From Ferrimonas gelatinilytica (GTDB taxonomy: Bacteria > Pseudomonadota > Gammaproteobacteria > Enterobacterales > Shewanellaceae): DNA of 64,000 bases. Below the pieces are notes generated by a model. The model had not been told where the DNA came from. It searched no databases and saw only the letters and a list, made by a program, of their open reading frames with translations. The stretch spans positions 500,958 to 564,957 of the forward strand of contig NZ_BAABLF010000005.1 of NCBI RefSeq assembly GCF_039544205.1, read 5' to 3'. Positions 40,170-48,475 of this stretch are shown here, piece after piece. The number at the start of each line of letters is the position of its first letter. Position 1 is the stretch's first letter. The position numbers and the translations under genes were made by a program.

Positions 40170-41384
40170 TTAACGCGGCAAGCCTACGGCATGGCCCTCA
40201 GCCATTGCCTTAATCTCATCTTCGCTGTACCCCAGCGCCTTGAGTTCAGACATGGTGTGTTCGCCGATCCCCGGTGGGTTCTGTGGTTTGACCTTCTCGA
40301 TACCGTTACCCCGAACCTGGATAGGACTGTCGATGGTACGGACCCCGTCTGCGCCCTCCACTTCCGGGAAGCAACCGTTAGCAATCATGTGCTCGTCCTG
40401 AGTACACTCAGCAGTGGTTTGAACCACACTGAAATTGACGTGGAAATTTCTCAGGCGCTCAGCCACTTCGGCCAGATCATGGTTGCCGATGATCTTCTGC
40501 ATCTCGTCGAACAGTGCCTGGTGGTTCTTACCCCGTAATTGCGGGGTCGCGAACCTTTCATCCCCTTTGAGATGGTCGGCGCCAAAGGCATCGCGCAGGT
40601 TATCGACGTTATTGGGGTTAAGTTCCACGATGATGACGTAGCGATCATCCCGGGTTTTGAACACCCCACCGGTCACCGGGTTTGGCCACTCGGTACGGCT
40701 GAACTTCTTCATCGGCGGCGCGCCAACAAGCGCGGCCTGCATCAGAGAGCCATTCGCCCAGAGCCCGTTGTTCATCAGGGATGTGGACACCTCTGAGCCC
40801 TCCCCGCTGCGCTCCCGATGGAAAAGACCGGTCATCACGGCACTGAACAGGGCGGTGGCGGTGTTCATGTCACCGGTTCCCACCGGCAGGGGCACAGGAG
40901 AACCATCTTTGGGACGCAGCTCTTCCATAATGCCGGTACGGGCATACCAGGCGGTCATATCGAAACCGGGGGCATCCTTGTCAGGACCCTCCAGGCCAAA
41001 TCCATTGATCGACGCGAAAACAATCTTGGGATTGACGGCCTTGATGTCGTCAAAGGTGTGGTGCAAGGCTTTTTGAACCTTGTGGGGTGAGTTGGTCAGG
41101 AAAACATCTGCGGTGGCAGCCAGTTTGAGCAGCACCTCTTGTGCCTTGGGGTCTTTGAGGTTCAGCGCAATGGATTTCTTGGACCGGTTTTGAATGTAAG
41201 TGGTCCACGGGATCTGGCTCGGTGGCAAGCCCGGGGTCATGTGCCCATAGCGCCAAGGGTCGCCGCTGGGCGGCTCAATCTTGATCACCTCGGCGCCAAG
41301 ATCGGCGAGAATCACACTTGCGGATGGGCCCGCCGCCATGGAAGCGACCTCAATGACTTTAATGCCCTCAAGAACTTTTGACAT
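40170..41384 (-). CDS. CaiB/BaiF-type (family III) CoA transferase
   Basis: Enzyme of 404 residues that transfers CoA between carboxylic acids through an enzyme-bound glutamyl/aspartyl anhydride. The N-terminal LEGIKVIEVASMAAGPSAS and ADLGAEVIKIEPPSGDPWR are family signatures; the catalytic Asp is in PVGTGDMNTATALFSA near residue 167. It is the first gene of the minus-strand cluster, with GGAGA before its ATG. Together with the ligase it gives two routes to activate a substrate: direct ATP-dependent priming and CoA recycling from product, as in carnitine metabolism. Confidence 0.92.
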   Translation of the reverse strand: MSKVLEGIKVIEVASMAAGPSASVILADLGAEVIKIEPPSGDPWRYGHMTPGLPPSQIPWTTYIQNRSKKSIALNLKDPKAQEVLLKLAATADVFLTNSPHKVQKALHHTFDDIKAVNPKIVFASINGFGLEGPDKDAPGFDMTAWYARTGIMEELRPKDGSPVPLPVGTGDMNTATALFSAVMTGLFHRERSGEGSEVSTSLMNNGLWANGSLMQAALVGAPPMKKFSRTEWPNPVTGGVFKTRDDRYVIIVELNPNNVDNLRDAFGADHLKGDERFATPQLRGKNHQALFDEMQKIIGNHDLAEVAERLRNFHVNFSVVQTTAECTQDEHMIANGCFPEVEGADGVRTIDSPIQVRGNGIEKVKPQNPPGIGEHTMSELKALGYSEDEIKAMAEGHAVGLPR

Positions 41385-41982
41385 CGTTGATGTTCTCCTT
41401 GCTGTGCAGTAGGAGGCGAACCAGGCAGGGTGCAGTCAAGTTTCAGAAAACAGAACTGGTTTACACCACGCCAAGAGCCTCAAAAAAGAAACCGGCGAAT
41501 GAGCGTAACGCTCATGAATCTATAGCCAATCTTAGTCATCCTTGCTGACCGCAGGCTGAACAAGACTTCGTTCACTTTATGCGCGATTTTGATGCAAGCC
41601 AGTTCCCCAGCCGGCCTTCCCACAGATTTCAACTTCTGCACAGAGGCAAAAAAATGCCGCAAGGGCTGCTCTCCCTCGTTTGTATGAAAACCCCAGATCC
41701 GAACGGCCTCAGCTGACATCGCTCTGACTGATTCAACAGGCCGCATCTGAGTATCTGAAAGCTTTGTTTGGTGGGTGAGTGCCGGCTCTTTCCCCTGCTG
41801 ACCACCTTTTAATAATCTGAAATCCCTCTCTTTTTACTACCCTTACACACTGGTCACTGCATTGGGCTAAGACAGGCCAGCAGTGCCCCCAACCGGGCCG
41901 ACTAACCCATGCGTTAGCCTGTGGTTTTTTGCCAACTGCGGGTCGTCATACTTTTGATTCCAATAAGCACGGAGATGTCATC
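41385..41982. other. Divergent control region between CoA cluster and outer-membrane gene
   Basis: A 598-bp gap more AT-rich than its neighbours. It contains the palindrome ATGAGCGT-A-ACGCTCAT at 41499-41515, a plausible operator or hairpin. A minus-strand frame of 88 codons (41480-41746) covers part of it but lacks a ribosome site and any recognisable domain, so I do not call it a gene. No clear sigma-70 promoter found. Confidence 0.45.
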
Positions 41983-42852
41983 ATGAAGCGCTCGAATTTC
42001 TGGGTTATGGGAGCCCTCCTGCTTTGCCTTCCGTCCATCTCGACCGCTCAAAACACCGGACAGGACGCCACACAGCCTCTCACCCGCTTTGATATCCGTT
42101 ATCAGCACGATGCCCTGCCTTTCGACCTCTATCACAACAACTTCGATAACAAGAATGACACCGACACTATAGTGCTCCGCGCCGACGCACCGGTCTCTTT
42201 GGACGAAAATGGCACTTTGTATTTCAGGACCGACTTTCCATTTATCTCCAGCTCCTCATCCACCCCTGATCAGAACGGCAGTTTCGATCTCGGCAGTATC
42301 TACGCCCAAGCGATCTACATTGCGCCTGAGAAGTTTGCCATCGGTGGCAAATATATTTGGGGCGCGGGGCTGTCTGCGCAGTTGGGATCCGCCACCAATG
42401 GCAGGCAGAAAACCACCTGGATCCCGACTTTTGGCATGGCAATTCCCATCTATCCATTCGGCCAGGAACGTGGGGGTTCGGCATTTATTCCGATGTTTAA
42501 ATACCTGATGGGCGACAGTGAGGCACTGCGCGGCGGTACGCTGACCTTCGATGAGATCAACGAGTTTCACTTCCTTCCCACCCTCAACTTCACACTGCCC
42601 TGGTCCTATTTCGAGGTATTTACGTTATGGGGCAATGAGGAGTGGCAATGGAGTTTCCAGGATGGGACCGTTCGAAACGAGCAAAAAAGCGGCGACTACT
42701 TCATCCCCTACGACATCACCATTGGCAAAATGATTGCCAACAACAACGTCATCATCTCGCTGAGTGCTGCCGGCCCCCTGCTCTACTCCGAAGGCTACAA
42801 GCAGTACGATCACCGGCTTATGTTCCGGCTCGGTTTCTTCTTTGGCCAATAA
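41983..42852 (+). CDS. Outer-membrane beta-barrel protein of unknown substrate
   Basis: Exported protein of 289 residues. A signal peptide spans about 1-21 (FWVMGALLLCLPSISTA). The mature part is built of alternating polar and hydrophobic strands, many with aromatic ends (TLYFRTDFPFIS, KFAIGGKYIWGAGL, YFEVFTLWGNEEWQWSF), and ends RLGFFFGQ, consistent with a beta-barrel inserted by BAM. GGAG lies 9 bases before this ATG; an earlier start would break the signal peptide. It is divergent from the CoA cluster and may be its uptake porin; this is inference from position. Confidence 0.78.
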   Translation: MKRSNFWVMGALLLCLPSISTAQNTGQDATQPLTRFDIRYQHDALPFDLYHNNFDNKNDTDTIVLRADAPVSLDENGTLYFRTDFPFISSSSSTPDQNGSFDLGSIYAQAIYIAPEKFAIGGKYIWGAGLSAQLGSATNGRQKTTWIPTFGMAIPIYPFGQERGGSAFIPMFKYLMGDSEALRGGTLTFDEINEFHFLPTLNFTLPWSYFEVFTLWGNEEWQWSFQDGTVRNEQKSGDYFIPYDITIGKMIANNNVIISLSAAGPLLYSEGYKQYDHRLMFRLGFFFGQ

Positions 42853-43054
42853 ATGCCGTTGACTCTCGGCAACTTAAGCCAGGGGAGACAGGTCTCCCCA
42901 ACCCGATATGGCAGCGCCAGCGCCAACCCGGCAACAACCTGTCCAAAGGTCGCCCCGGTTTCAGTTGCGCAATAAATCCACTTGCGCCGACGCCTTTGGA
43001 TCGTTAGGCTTCGGCGCTGCGATCATTTCCACCCCTTATACCCAGGACGTTCCC

Positions 43055-44650
43055 GTGCTTTCTACTGCCAACATCACCATGCAGTTCGGTGCCAAGCCGC
43101 TGTTTGAAAATATCTCCGTCAAGTTTGGCGAGGGCAACCGCTATGGTCTGATCGGGGCCAACGGCTGCGGTAAGTCCACCTTCATGAAGATCCTCTCCGG
43201 CGAGCTGGAACCCTCCAGCGGCAACGTCTCTGCGGATCCCAACGAGCGCATCGCCAAGCTGGGCCAGGACCAGTGGGCGTTCGAGGCGTACACGGTGATC
43301 GACACCGTGATCATGGGCCATAAGGAGCTATGGGAGATCAAGGCGGAGCGTGACCGCATCTACAGCCTGCCCGAGATGTCGGAAGAGGACGGGATGAAGG
43401 TGGCGGACCTGGAGGTCCAGTTCGCCGAGATGGACGGCTACAGCGCCGAAGCCCGTGCCGGTGAACTGCTGCTGGGTCTGGGTATCCCCGAAGATCTGCA
43501 CTTTGGCCTGATGAGCGCCGTGGCGCCAGGCCTCAAGGTCCGGGTACTGCTGGCCCAGGTTCTGTTCGCGGATCCCGACGTGATGCTGCTGGACGAACCC
43601 ACCAACAACCTGGATATCCACACCATCCACTGGCTGGAGCAGGTGCTCAACGAGCGCCAGTGCACCATGATCATCATCTCCCACGACCGTCACTTCCTGA
43701 ACTCCGTCTGCACCCACATGGCAGACATCGACTACGGTGAGCTGCGCGTCTACCCGGGCAACTACGACGAGTACATGATGGCCGCCAGCCAGGCCCGCGA
43801 GCGCCTGTTGGCGGACAACGCCAAGAAGAAGGCACAGATCGCCGAGCTGCAAGGCTTCGTAGCCCGCTTCTCCGCCAACGCCTCCAAGGCACGTCAGGCC
43901 ACCTCCCGGGCCAAGCAGATCGATAAGATCCAGCTCGAAGAGGTGAAAGCCTCCAGCCGCCAGAGCCCCTTCCTGCGTTTCGAGCAGGAGAAAAAGCTGT
44001 TCCGCCAAGCCCTCGAGGTCACCGGGCTGGCCCAGGGCTACGACGGCGAGCTGCTGTTCCAGGGGCTGGATCTTAAGGTCGACGTGGGTGAGCGGATCGC
44101 CATCATCGGGGAGAACGGCGTCGGGAAATCCACCCTGATGAACACCCTGGCCGGCGTGATAGCCCCCAAAGCGGGCGAGATCAAATGGTCCGAAAACGCC
44201 AACATCGGTTACTACGCCCAGGATCATGCCGAGGACTTCGCCACCGACATGAACCTGTTCGACTGGATGGCCCAGTGGTCCAGCGAAGGGTCAGACGAGC
44301 AGACCATCCGCAGCTTCCTCGGCCGCATGCTCTTTGGTCAGAACGACATCAAAAAGTCCACCCGGGTGATCTCCGGTGGGGAGCAGGGGCGCATGCTGTT
44401 TGGCAAGCTGATGATGCAAAAGCCCAACATCCTGTTGATGGATGAACCCACCAACCACATGGATATGGAGTCCATCGAAGCGCTCAACACCGCGCTGGAG
44501 GAGTACCAGGGCACCCTGCTGTTTGTCTCCCACGACCGGGTATTTGTCTCCTCAGTGGCGACCCGCATCATCGAGCTCAAGCAGGATGGGATCACCGACT
44601 TCCACGGCACCTACGAAGAGTACCTGCGCAGCCAGGGGGTCGAGGGGTAA
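43055..44650 (+). CDS. ybiT: ABC-F ATPase, YbiT type
   Basis: Soluble tandem ABC ATPase that acts on the ribosome, not a transporter. A GTG start is chosen with AGGA 8 bases upstream, giving 531 residues against 530 for E. coli YbiT and an N-terminus aligned to it (VLSTANITMQFG). Walker A motifs are GANGCGKST and GENGVGKST; the second cassette keeps a signature ISGGEQGRM, while the first has the YbiT-typical VAPGLKVR in its place. The linker between them is long, basic and helical. No rRNA methylase or export gene is adjacent, so it is probably a translation factor, not a resistance gene. Confidence 0.94.
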   Translation: MLSTANITMQFGAKPLFENISVKFGEGNRYGLIGANGCGKSTFMKILSGELEPSSGNVSADPNERIAKLGQDQWAFEAYTVIDTVIMGHKELWEIKAERDRIYSLPEMSEEDGMKVADLEVQFAEMDGYSAEARAGELLLGLGIPEDLHFGLMSAVAPGLKVRVLLAQVLFADPDVMLLDEPTNNLDIHTIHWLEQVLNERQCTMIIISHDRHFLNSVCTHMADIDYGELRVYPGNYDEYMMAASQARERLLADNAKKKAQIAELQGFVARFSANASKARQATSRAKQIDKIQLEEVKASSRQSPFLRFEQEKKLFRQALEVTGLAQGYDGELLFQGLDLKVDVGERIAIIGENGVGKSTLMNTLAGVIAPKAGEIKWSENANIGYYAQDHAEDFATDMNLFDWMAQWSSEGSDEQTIRSFLGRMLFGQNDIKKSTRVISGGEQGRMLFGKLMMQKPNILLMDEPTNHMDMESIEALNTALEEYQGTLLFVSHDRVFVSSVATRIIELKQDGITDFHGTYEEYLRSQGVEG

Positions 44651-44668
44651 TCCCGACGACCGCTACGC

Positions 44669-44703
44669 AAAACGCCCGCATCACTGCGGGCGTTTCTGTT
44701 TCT
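44669..44703. terminator. Terminator between ybiT and cytochrome P460 gene
   Basis: AAACGCCCGCA pairs with TGCGGGCGTTT around TCAC, followed by a T-rich run (TTTCTGTTTCT); it sits between convergent genes. Confidence 0.88.
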
Positions 44704-44719
44704 GGTCGCTCCTTTCGAT

Positions 44720-45289
44720 TCAGGGCCAGGACGCCGGTTTGGTAAAGACCCAGTCCTGCCCCTTCACCGGCGTGTGGCAGTCGACACAGATGCCGTTGCC
44801 TTGGTTAAAGGGGGTCTGTTCCAGCCCCACCCAGCGGGCCCAGCCCCAGCCACCGCTGTCGGTAAAGCGTGCTGGGTCCTTAACCATAAACTCGGCATGG
44901 ACGAACTGCTCCGGCCCCAGTGCGGCCGGCCACTGTTCCAGCGCTGCCGCCTTCCACACCACCTTGCCAAGCTTGGCCCCCGCCGGCCAGGGTCGGGTCT
45001 GGCCTGAACGGGCCGCCTCAACGGCGATATCATTACCGAGGATCACCCGGATGGTCTGATTATCGGTGCGTTGGGATACGGCGATGGTGCCCCACTGCTG
45101 CCAGCCTTGGGGATACTCAATTCCATGGGAGGGGCCGGGAACGGCCTCATCCGCCAGTAGGGGACTGGCCAAGAGCAGCGCAGCGACACCGCCACACAAT
45201 AACGTTGCTCTCTTTCCCGCTACGCGTCCGCTTACGGCTCTCCCCGGCGCCCCAACCCTGCCTAACCACTGTTCAGTCACCTTTCTCAT
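44720..45289 (-). CDS. Cytochrome P460-family c-type heme protein
   Basis: Exported heme protein of 189 residues. After a long basic N-region, a hydrophobic helix (LLCGGVAALLLASPLLA, about 31-47) forms the signal peptide. The mature domain shows YPQGWQQWGTIAVS, then RVILGNDIAVEAARSGQTRP and a lysine-rich LGKVVWKAA, the cytochrome P460 pattern, and the single heme-attachment site CVDCH at 168-172. P460 proteins oxidise hydroxylamine or act in NO metabolism; that role here is inferred. The ATG overlaps the stop of the DUF3081 gene (TGATG), so the two are coupled. Confidence 0.87.
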   Translation of the reverse strand: MRKVTEQWLGRVGAPGRAVSGRVAGKRATLLCGGVAALLLASPLLADEAVPGPSHGIEYPQGWQQWGTIAVSQRTDNQTIRVILGNDIAVEAARSGQTRPWPAGAKLGKVVWKAAALEQWPAALGPEQFVHAEFMVKDPARFTDSGGWGWARWVGLEQTPFNQGNGICVDCHTPVKGQDWVFTKPASWP

Positions 45290-45549
45290 CACTCGGTCTC
45301 CCTATCCACTCGTTTAAGCTGCTCAACGAAACGCTCGAACTCTCCATTACTGGGCGAGTCCACCTTGTAGCTGTTGTGAAACAGCAGCGTCAGCGTTACC
45401 GTCCCGTTACCCAGGGTCAGGGTGTAACCATCAAACCCGCTGTTGGCCACCAGCCCCTGCCAGTGGTGATTATCCCCACGGCGCTCACCGTGGCGGATCA
45501 CCTTGTCAAACACGCGCAACACCAGCCGAGTATCCAACGTATTCTGCAT
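45289..45549 (-). CDS. DUF3081 family protein
   Basis: Small cytoplasmic protein, 86 residues, of a family known mainly from marine gammaproteobacteria. Features: LVLRVFDKVIRHGERRG at the N-terminus, the central GFDGYTLTLGNGTVTLTLLFHNSYKVD, and a helical end. Its role is unknown. Translational coupling (one-base stop/start overlap) to the cytochrome P460 gene hints at a shared function or simple transcriptional packing. Confidence 0.75.
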   Translation of the reverse strand: MQNTLDTRLVLRVFDKVIRHGERRGDNHHWQGLVANSGFDGYTLTLGNGTVTLTLLFHNSYKVDSPSNGEFERFVEQLKRVDRETE

Positions 45550-45619
45550 CGACGATGCTCCCTTTAGCCAAATGGGCGTTGCTACCTAGCGTAGTCACCC
45601 CTCTTTGCTAACGTCACCC

Positions 45620-46288
45620 CTAAGCGATCAGCGCCCCTATCTTGAGGGGATCCCGACCCGCCATCTCACTGCACTGCGCCAGCAGAAGTTCACCACAGGC
45701 GATGGCATCCACCAGGGCATTGTGGCCGGGGTAAACCGGCAAACCGTAACGTTCTCGACAACTGCCGAGGCGCAAGCCATCCCCGTGGGGGGTCGCACCG
45801 CGACGGGCGAAACGTTGCTGCTCCAACAGCAGGGTATCGATGAACAGCAGCGGCGGACGTTCCCCGAAGCACTCCAGGAATCCACGGCGCAAGAATGCCC
45901 GGTCAAGGGTGGCGTTATGACAGATCACCACCCTGCCCGACAACCGGGGAAGCAGTTCGGTCAACGCCTCGCACAGGGGCAACCCCTGCGCCATATCCCG
46001 GTCCCGGATCCCGTGGATGGTGCAGCTCTGTCCCACCTCACCGTCGATGCGCACCAACTGGTGCCAGGCGTGCGCCAGCTGCACGCGGCCGCCATCGATG
46101 GGAACCGAGGCGATGGAGAGGATCCTGTCCCGTTGCGGGTCCAGCCCGGTGAGCTCCAAGTCCAGGGCAAGCAGGGGCGCCTCCCGGTAGTCCCGGCCCA
46201 ACTGCGGCCTTTCAGCCCGGTAGTAGGGTGTCAATGCCGGGTGGCGACTGCGCCGTCGGTACCAGAAGTGACGCCAGGCCGCCCTCAT
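45620..46288 (-). CDS. DnaQ-like 3'-5' exonuclease
   Basis: DEDDh-family exonuclease of 222 residues. The three Exo motifs are LALDLELTGLDP (Asp-x-Glu), CHNATLDRAFLRR (Asp) and HNALVDAIACGELL (His and Asp). An N-terminal basic stretch of about 35 residues precedes the domain. It resembles the epsilon/PolC-type proofreading nucleases but is fused to nothing. Its start overlaps the stop of the DUF294 gene by four bases (ATGA), a conserved pairing in species that carry actP-DUF4212. Confidence 0.9.
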   Translation of the reverse strand: MRAAWRHFWYRRRSRHPALTPYYRAERPQLGRDYREAPLLALDLELTGLDPQRDRILSIASVPIDGGRVQLAHAWHQLVRIDGEVGQSCTIHGIRDRDMAQGLPLCEALTELLPRLSGRVVICHNATLDRAFLRRGFLECFGERPPLLFIDTLLLEQQRFARRGATPHGDGLRLGSCRERYGLPVYPGHNALVDAIACGELLLAQCSEMAGRDPLKIGALIA

Positions 46289-48132
46289 AGGCTTCGTCCA
46301 TATTTCAGCTTAATCCCATCCTGGGCGCGGGCTACCACCGCAAACGCATCCTTGAGCTGGTGCCGAGTCAGGCCGGAGATCTTCGACGTGGGCAGCCAGT
46401 TACTGGGGCTCTCCCCCTCCTGCACCTGGCGCCCCTGGTTCTGCAGCCGCAGCGCGGCGATGAACTCCTGGGCATCCACCAGGTTCAGTGCATCCTTGCG
46501 GCTAAGCAGGCCGGCGTTCATCGCCGCCTGGATCCGCTTCGGCGTACTGATCTCGCTGCTGCCACAGGCCAGAGCATACAAGCGCGCGATGTCGTTGATG
46601 ATCGCCAGTCCCTTATGCTTGAGATCCAGCGCCTTGCGCTGGGCACCGTCTCGCTCCAACACCAGCTGGCGAAAAAACCCCAGTGGAGGAACCGTCTTGG
46701 CGGCGTTGCCCGCCATCATTGCTAGGAAGATCTGGTTGTCCTGACACTGCGCCAGAACCGAACGCTGAAGCTGCTCCCCCAGTGCGGTGCGCCCCGCCAC
46801 CGGGCGCAGATCGAAAAAGATGCTAGCGTGCATTACCGCCATCGGCTCCGGCTCCCGAGTCCAGCGTTCGAACTGCCTCTGCCACTGGGCCAGGGAGAGG
46901 CACCACTTGGGGTTCATCGCCATGATTTCGCCGGGACAGTGGACGTAACCCGCTTCATTCAGGCCATCGCAGACGTAACGGGCCAGGGACAGGAAGTAGT
47001 CACGCTCCACCTCATCGGGCTCCCGGGCCAGCAACAGGCCGTTATCCTGGTCCGACTTGCCCGCCTGATCCATCCTCGCCTGAGAACCAAACGCCAGCCA
47101 GCACCAGGGAAAGGGGGCCTCGCCGAGCTCCACCTGGCCCAGGTCCAGCAGACGCCGGGTCAAGGTATCGGTCAGCAGAGTCAACACCCGGCCGATCTCC
47201 TCCGCCCGGGCATCCGCCTGGATCAAACGCTGCATCAACAGGGGGAACTGGCCCGCCAGCTTGATCAGGCTCGCCCTGTCCTTCTGGCGCTCCAGCTCGC
47301 CGATCAGGTGAAGCGGATCGTTGCGCTGCAGCCGCACAATATCGGTGCTGGTAAGCACCCCCACGGCGCGCCCCTCCTCGGTCACGGGAAGGTGATGCAC
47401 GTTGTGCTGGCTCATGACCAGTACCGCCTCGAACAGCAGCGTACTGGGCGCCACCGACACCGGCTCCGCTGTCATCGCTTCCGCCACCGCCAGGTCGCAC
47501 CCCTTGCCCGGAGCCAACACCCGGTTGCGCAGATCCCGGTCGGTGAGGATCCCGCTCAGCCGCTCCAGCTCGGTGACCAGCAGGCAGCTGACCCGGGCCT
47601 CGCTCATTCTCTGTGCCGCCTGCTGAACCGTCATCTCTGGGCCGATACACTGCGGCGGCGAGGCCATCACGGAGCTGACTCGAGCGGTACTCTGGTGATC
47701 CCGGGCCAGGTAGCGGGCCGAGTGGCGCAACCGCTCCGCGTGCTTACGGTTGAAGAAGCGATCAAACTCGCGACTCTGCGCCCGAAGCTGACGAAAACTG
47801 CGCTCATTGAGGATGTACACCAGCCCATCCTCCAGCACCCGCACCACGGTGCTGACCGGCTCCCCGGTCAACAGCGAGGGGAAGCCGAAGTAGTCCCCCT
47901 CCCCCAGGCGGTCCAGCAGGTCCCCCTGCTGGCTCTGCACTTCGAAGGCGCCGTTGCGGACGATGTAGAGATGCGGGTTATCACTGTCCACCGGCACCTC
48001 GCCCTGGGCCTTGGCAAAGTAGGCGATCTCGATGCCCCGGGCCGCCTGTGCCAGTTGCTCCGGACTCAGGCAATCGAAGGGCACCAGGGTGCCGATAAAG
48101 TCCTCGATGGGAGCCAACTCCGATGTGTTCAT
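46285..48132 (-). CDS. cNMP-binding/CBS/DUF294 nucleotidyltransferase-like signalling protein
   Basis: Soluble multidomain protein of 615 residues. Order: cyclic-nucleotide-binding-like domain (about 15-135, GAFEVQSQQGDLLDRLGEGD), CBS pair (about 160-275, IGPEMTVQQAAQRMSEARV and ILTDRDLRNRVLAPG), GlnD-like nucleotidyltransferase (around 340, FGSQARMDQAGKSDQDNG with the GS and DxD metal ligands), and the C-terminal DUF294 helical domain. It looks like a protein-modifying or sensing enzyme; the acetate-permease neighbourhood suggests a role in carbon-source control, which is inference. It diverges from the small membrane-protein gene at 48190. Confidence 0.9.
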   Translation of the reverse strand: MNTSELAPIEDFIGTLVPFDCLSPEQLAQAARGIEIAYFAKAQGEVPVDSDNPHLYIVRNGAFEVQSQQGDLLDRLGEGDYFGFPSLLTGEPVSTVVRVLEDGLVYILNERSFRQLRAQSREFDRFFNRKHAERLRHSARYLARDHQSTARVSSVMASPPQCIGPEMTVQQAAQRMSEARVSCLLVTELERLSGILTDRDLRNRVLAPGKGCDLAVAEAMTAEPVSVAPSTLLFEAVLVMSQHNVHHLPVTEEGRAVGVLTSTDIVRLQRNDPLHLIGELERQKDRASLIKLAGQFPLLMQRLIQADARAEEIGRVLTLLTDTLTRRLLDLGQVELGEAPFPWCWLAFGSQARMDQAGKSDQDNGLLLAREPDEVERDYFLSLARYVCDGLNEAGYVHCPGEIMAMNPKWCLSLAQWQRQFERWTREPEPMAVMHASIFFDLRPVAGRTALGEQLQRSVLAQCQDNQIFLAMMAGNAAKTVPPLGFFRQLVLERDGAQRKALDLKHKGLAIINDIARLYALACGSSEISTPKRIQAAMNAGLLSRKDALNLVDAQEFIAALRLQNQGRQVQEGESPSNWLPTSKISGLTRHQLKDAFAVVARAQDGIKLKYGRSL

Positions 48133-48189
48133 GTCTACCTCTCTGGATCCCTGTTAGAGTGGGTGAAAAATCAACGACAAGGAGACGTC

Positions 48190-48417
48190 ATGCTGAATAT
48201 TTTGCAAACCGGTACCCTGCTTTGCGGTGCCCTGCTGGTGCTACTGGCCATCATCACCTACCTGCGCCGAACCCACCAGTGGCAAGCCCTCTGGCAGGTC
48301 TGGGTGGGCCAGTTAAAAGACCTCAACCTGACGGAGTTCCGACTCTACCGCAGCGGCATCCTGTTGCTGTTTGCCGGTGTCCTGCTGCGCATCATCAACC
48401 TGACCCTGAACGGGTAA
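48190..48417 (+). CDS. Small two-helix membrane protein, 75 residues
   Basis: Unrecognised inner-membrane protein. Helices at about 5-22 (LQTGTLLCGALLVLLAIIT) and 54-71 (RSGILLLFAGVLLRIINLT) flank a polar loop with Trp residues and the sequence GQLKDLNLTEFRLY. GGAG sits 6 bases before the ATG. A much longer reading of the same frame runs antisense through the DUF294 gene and is not credible. It lies between divergent DUF294 and convergent actP, suggesting a third partner for that cluster. Confidence 0.75.
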   Translation: MLNILQTGTLLCGALLVLLAIITYLRRTHQWQALWQVWVGQLKDLNLTEFRLYRSGILLLFAGVLLRIINLTLNG

Positions 48418-48424
48418 CCGGCAC

Positions 48425-48454
48425 AAAAAGGGCAACCCAACGGGTTGCCCTTTT
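48425..48454. terminator. Bidirectional terminator after the small membrane-protein gene and actP
   Basis: AAAAAGGGCAACCC pairs with GGGTTGCCCTTTT around an AAC loop, between convergent genes. Confidence 0.93.
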
Positions 48455-48475
48455 GCCACTTTAAACCCCTGCCCC

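Noticed and set aside
41480..41746. 88-codon minus-strand frame in the divergent control region
   Set aside because: No ribosome site and no family resemblance; its end overlaps the 17-bp palindrome, which suits a regulatory region better.
46828..48189. Long plus-strand frame antisense to the DUF294 gene that runs into the 75-residue protein
   Set aside because: Only the last 75 codons have a ribosome site, membrane helices and no overlap with a proven gene.
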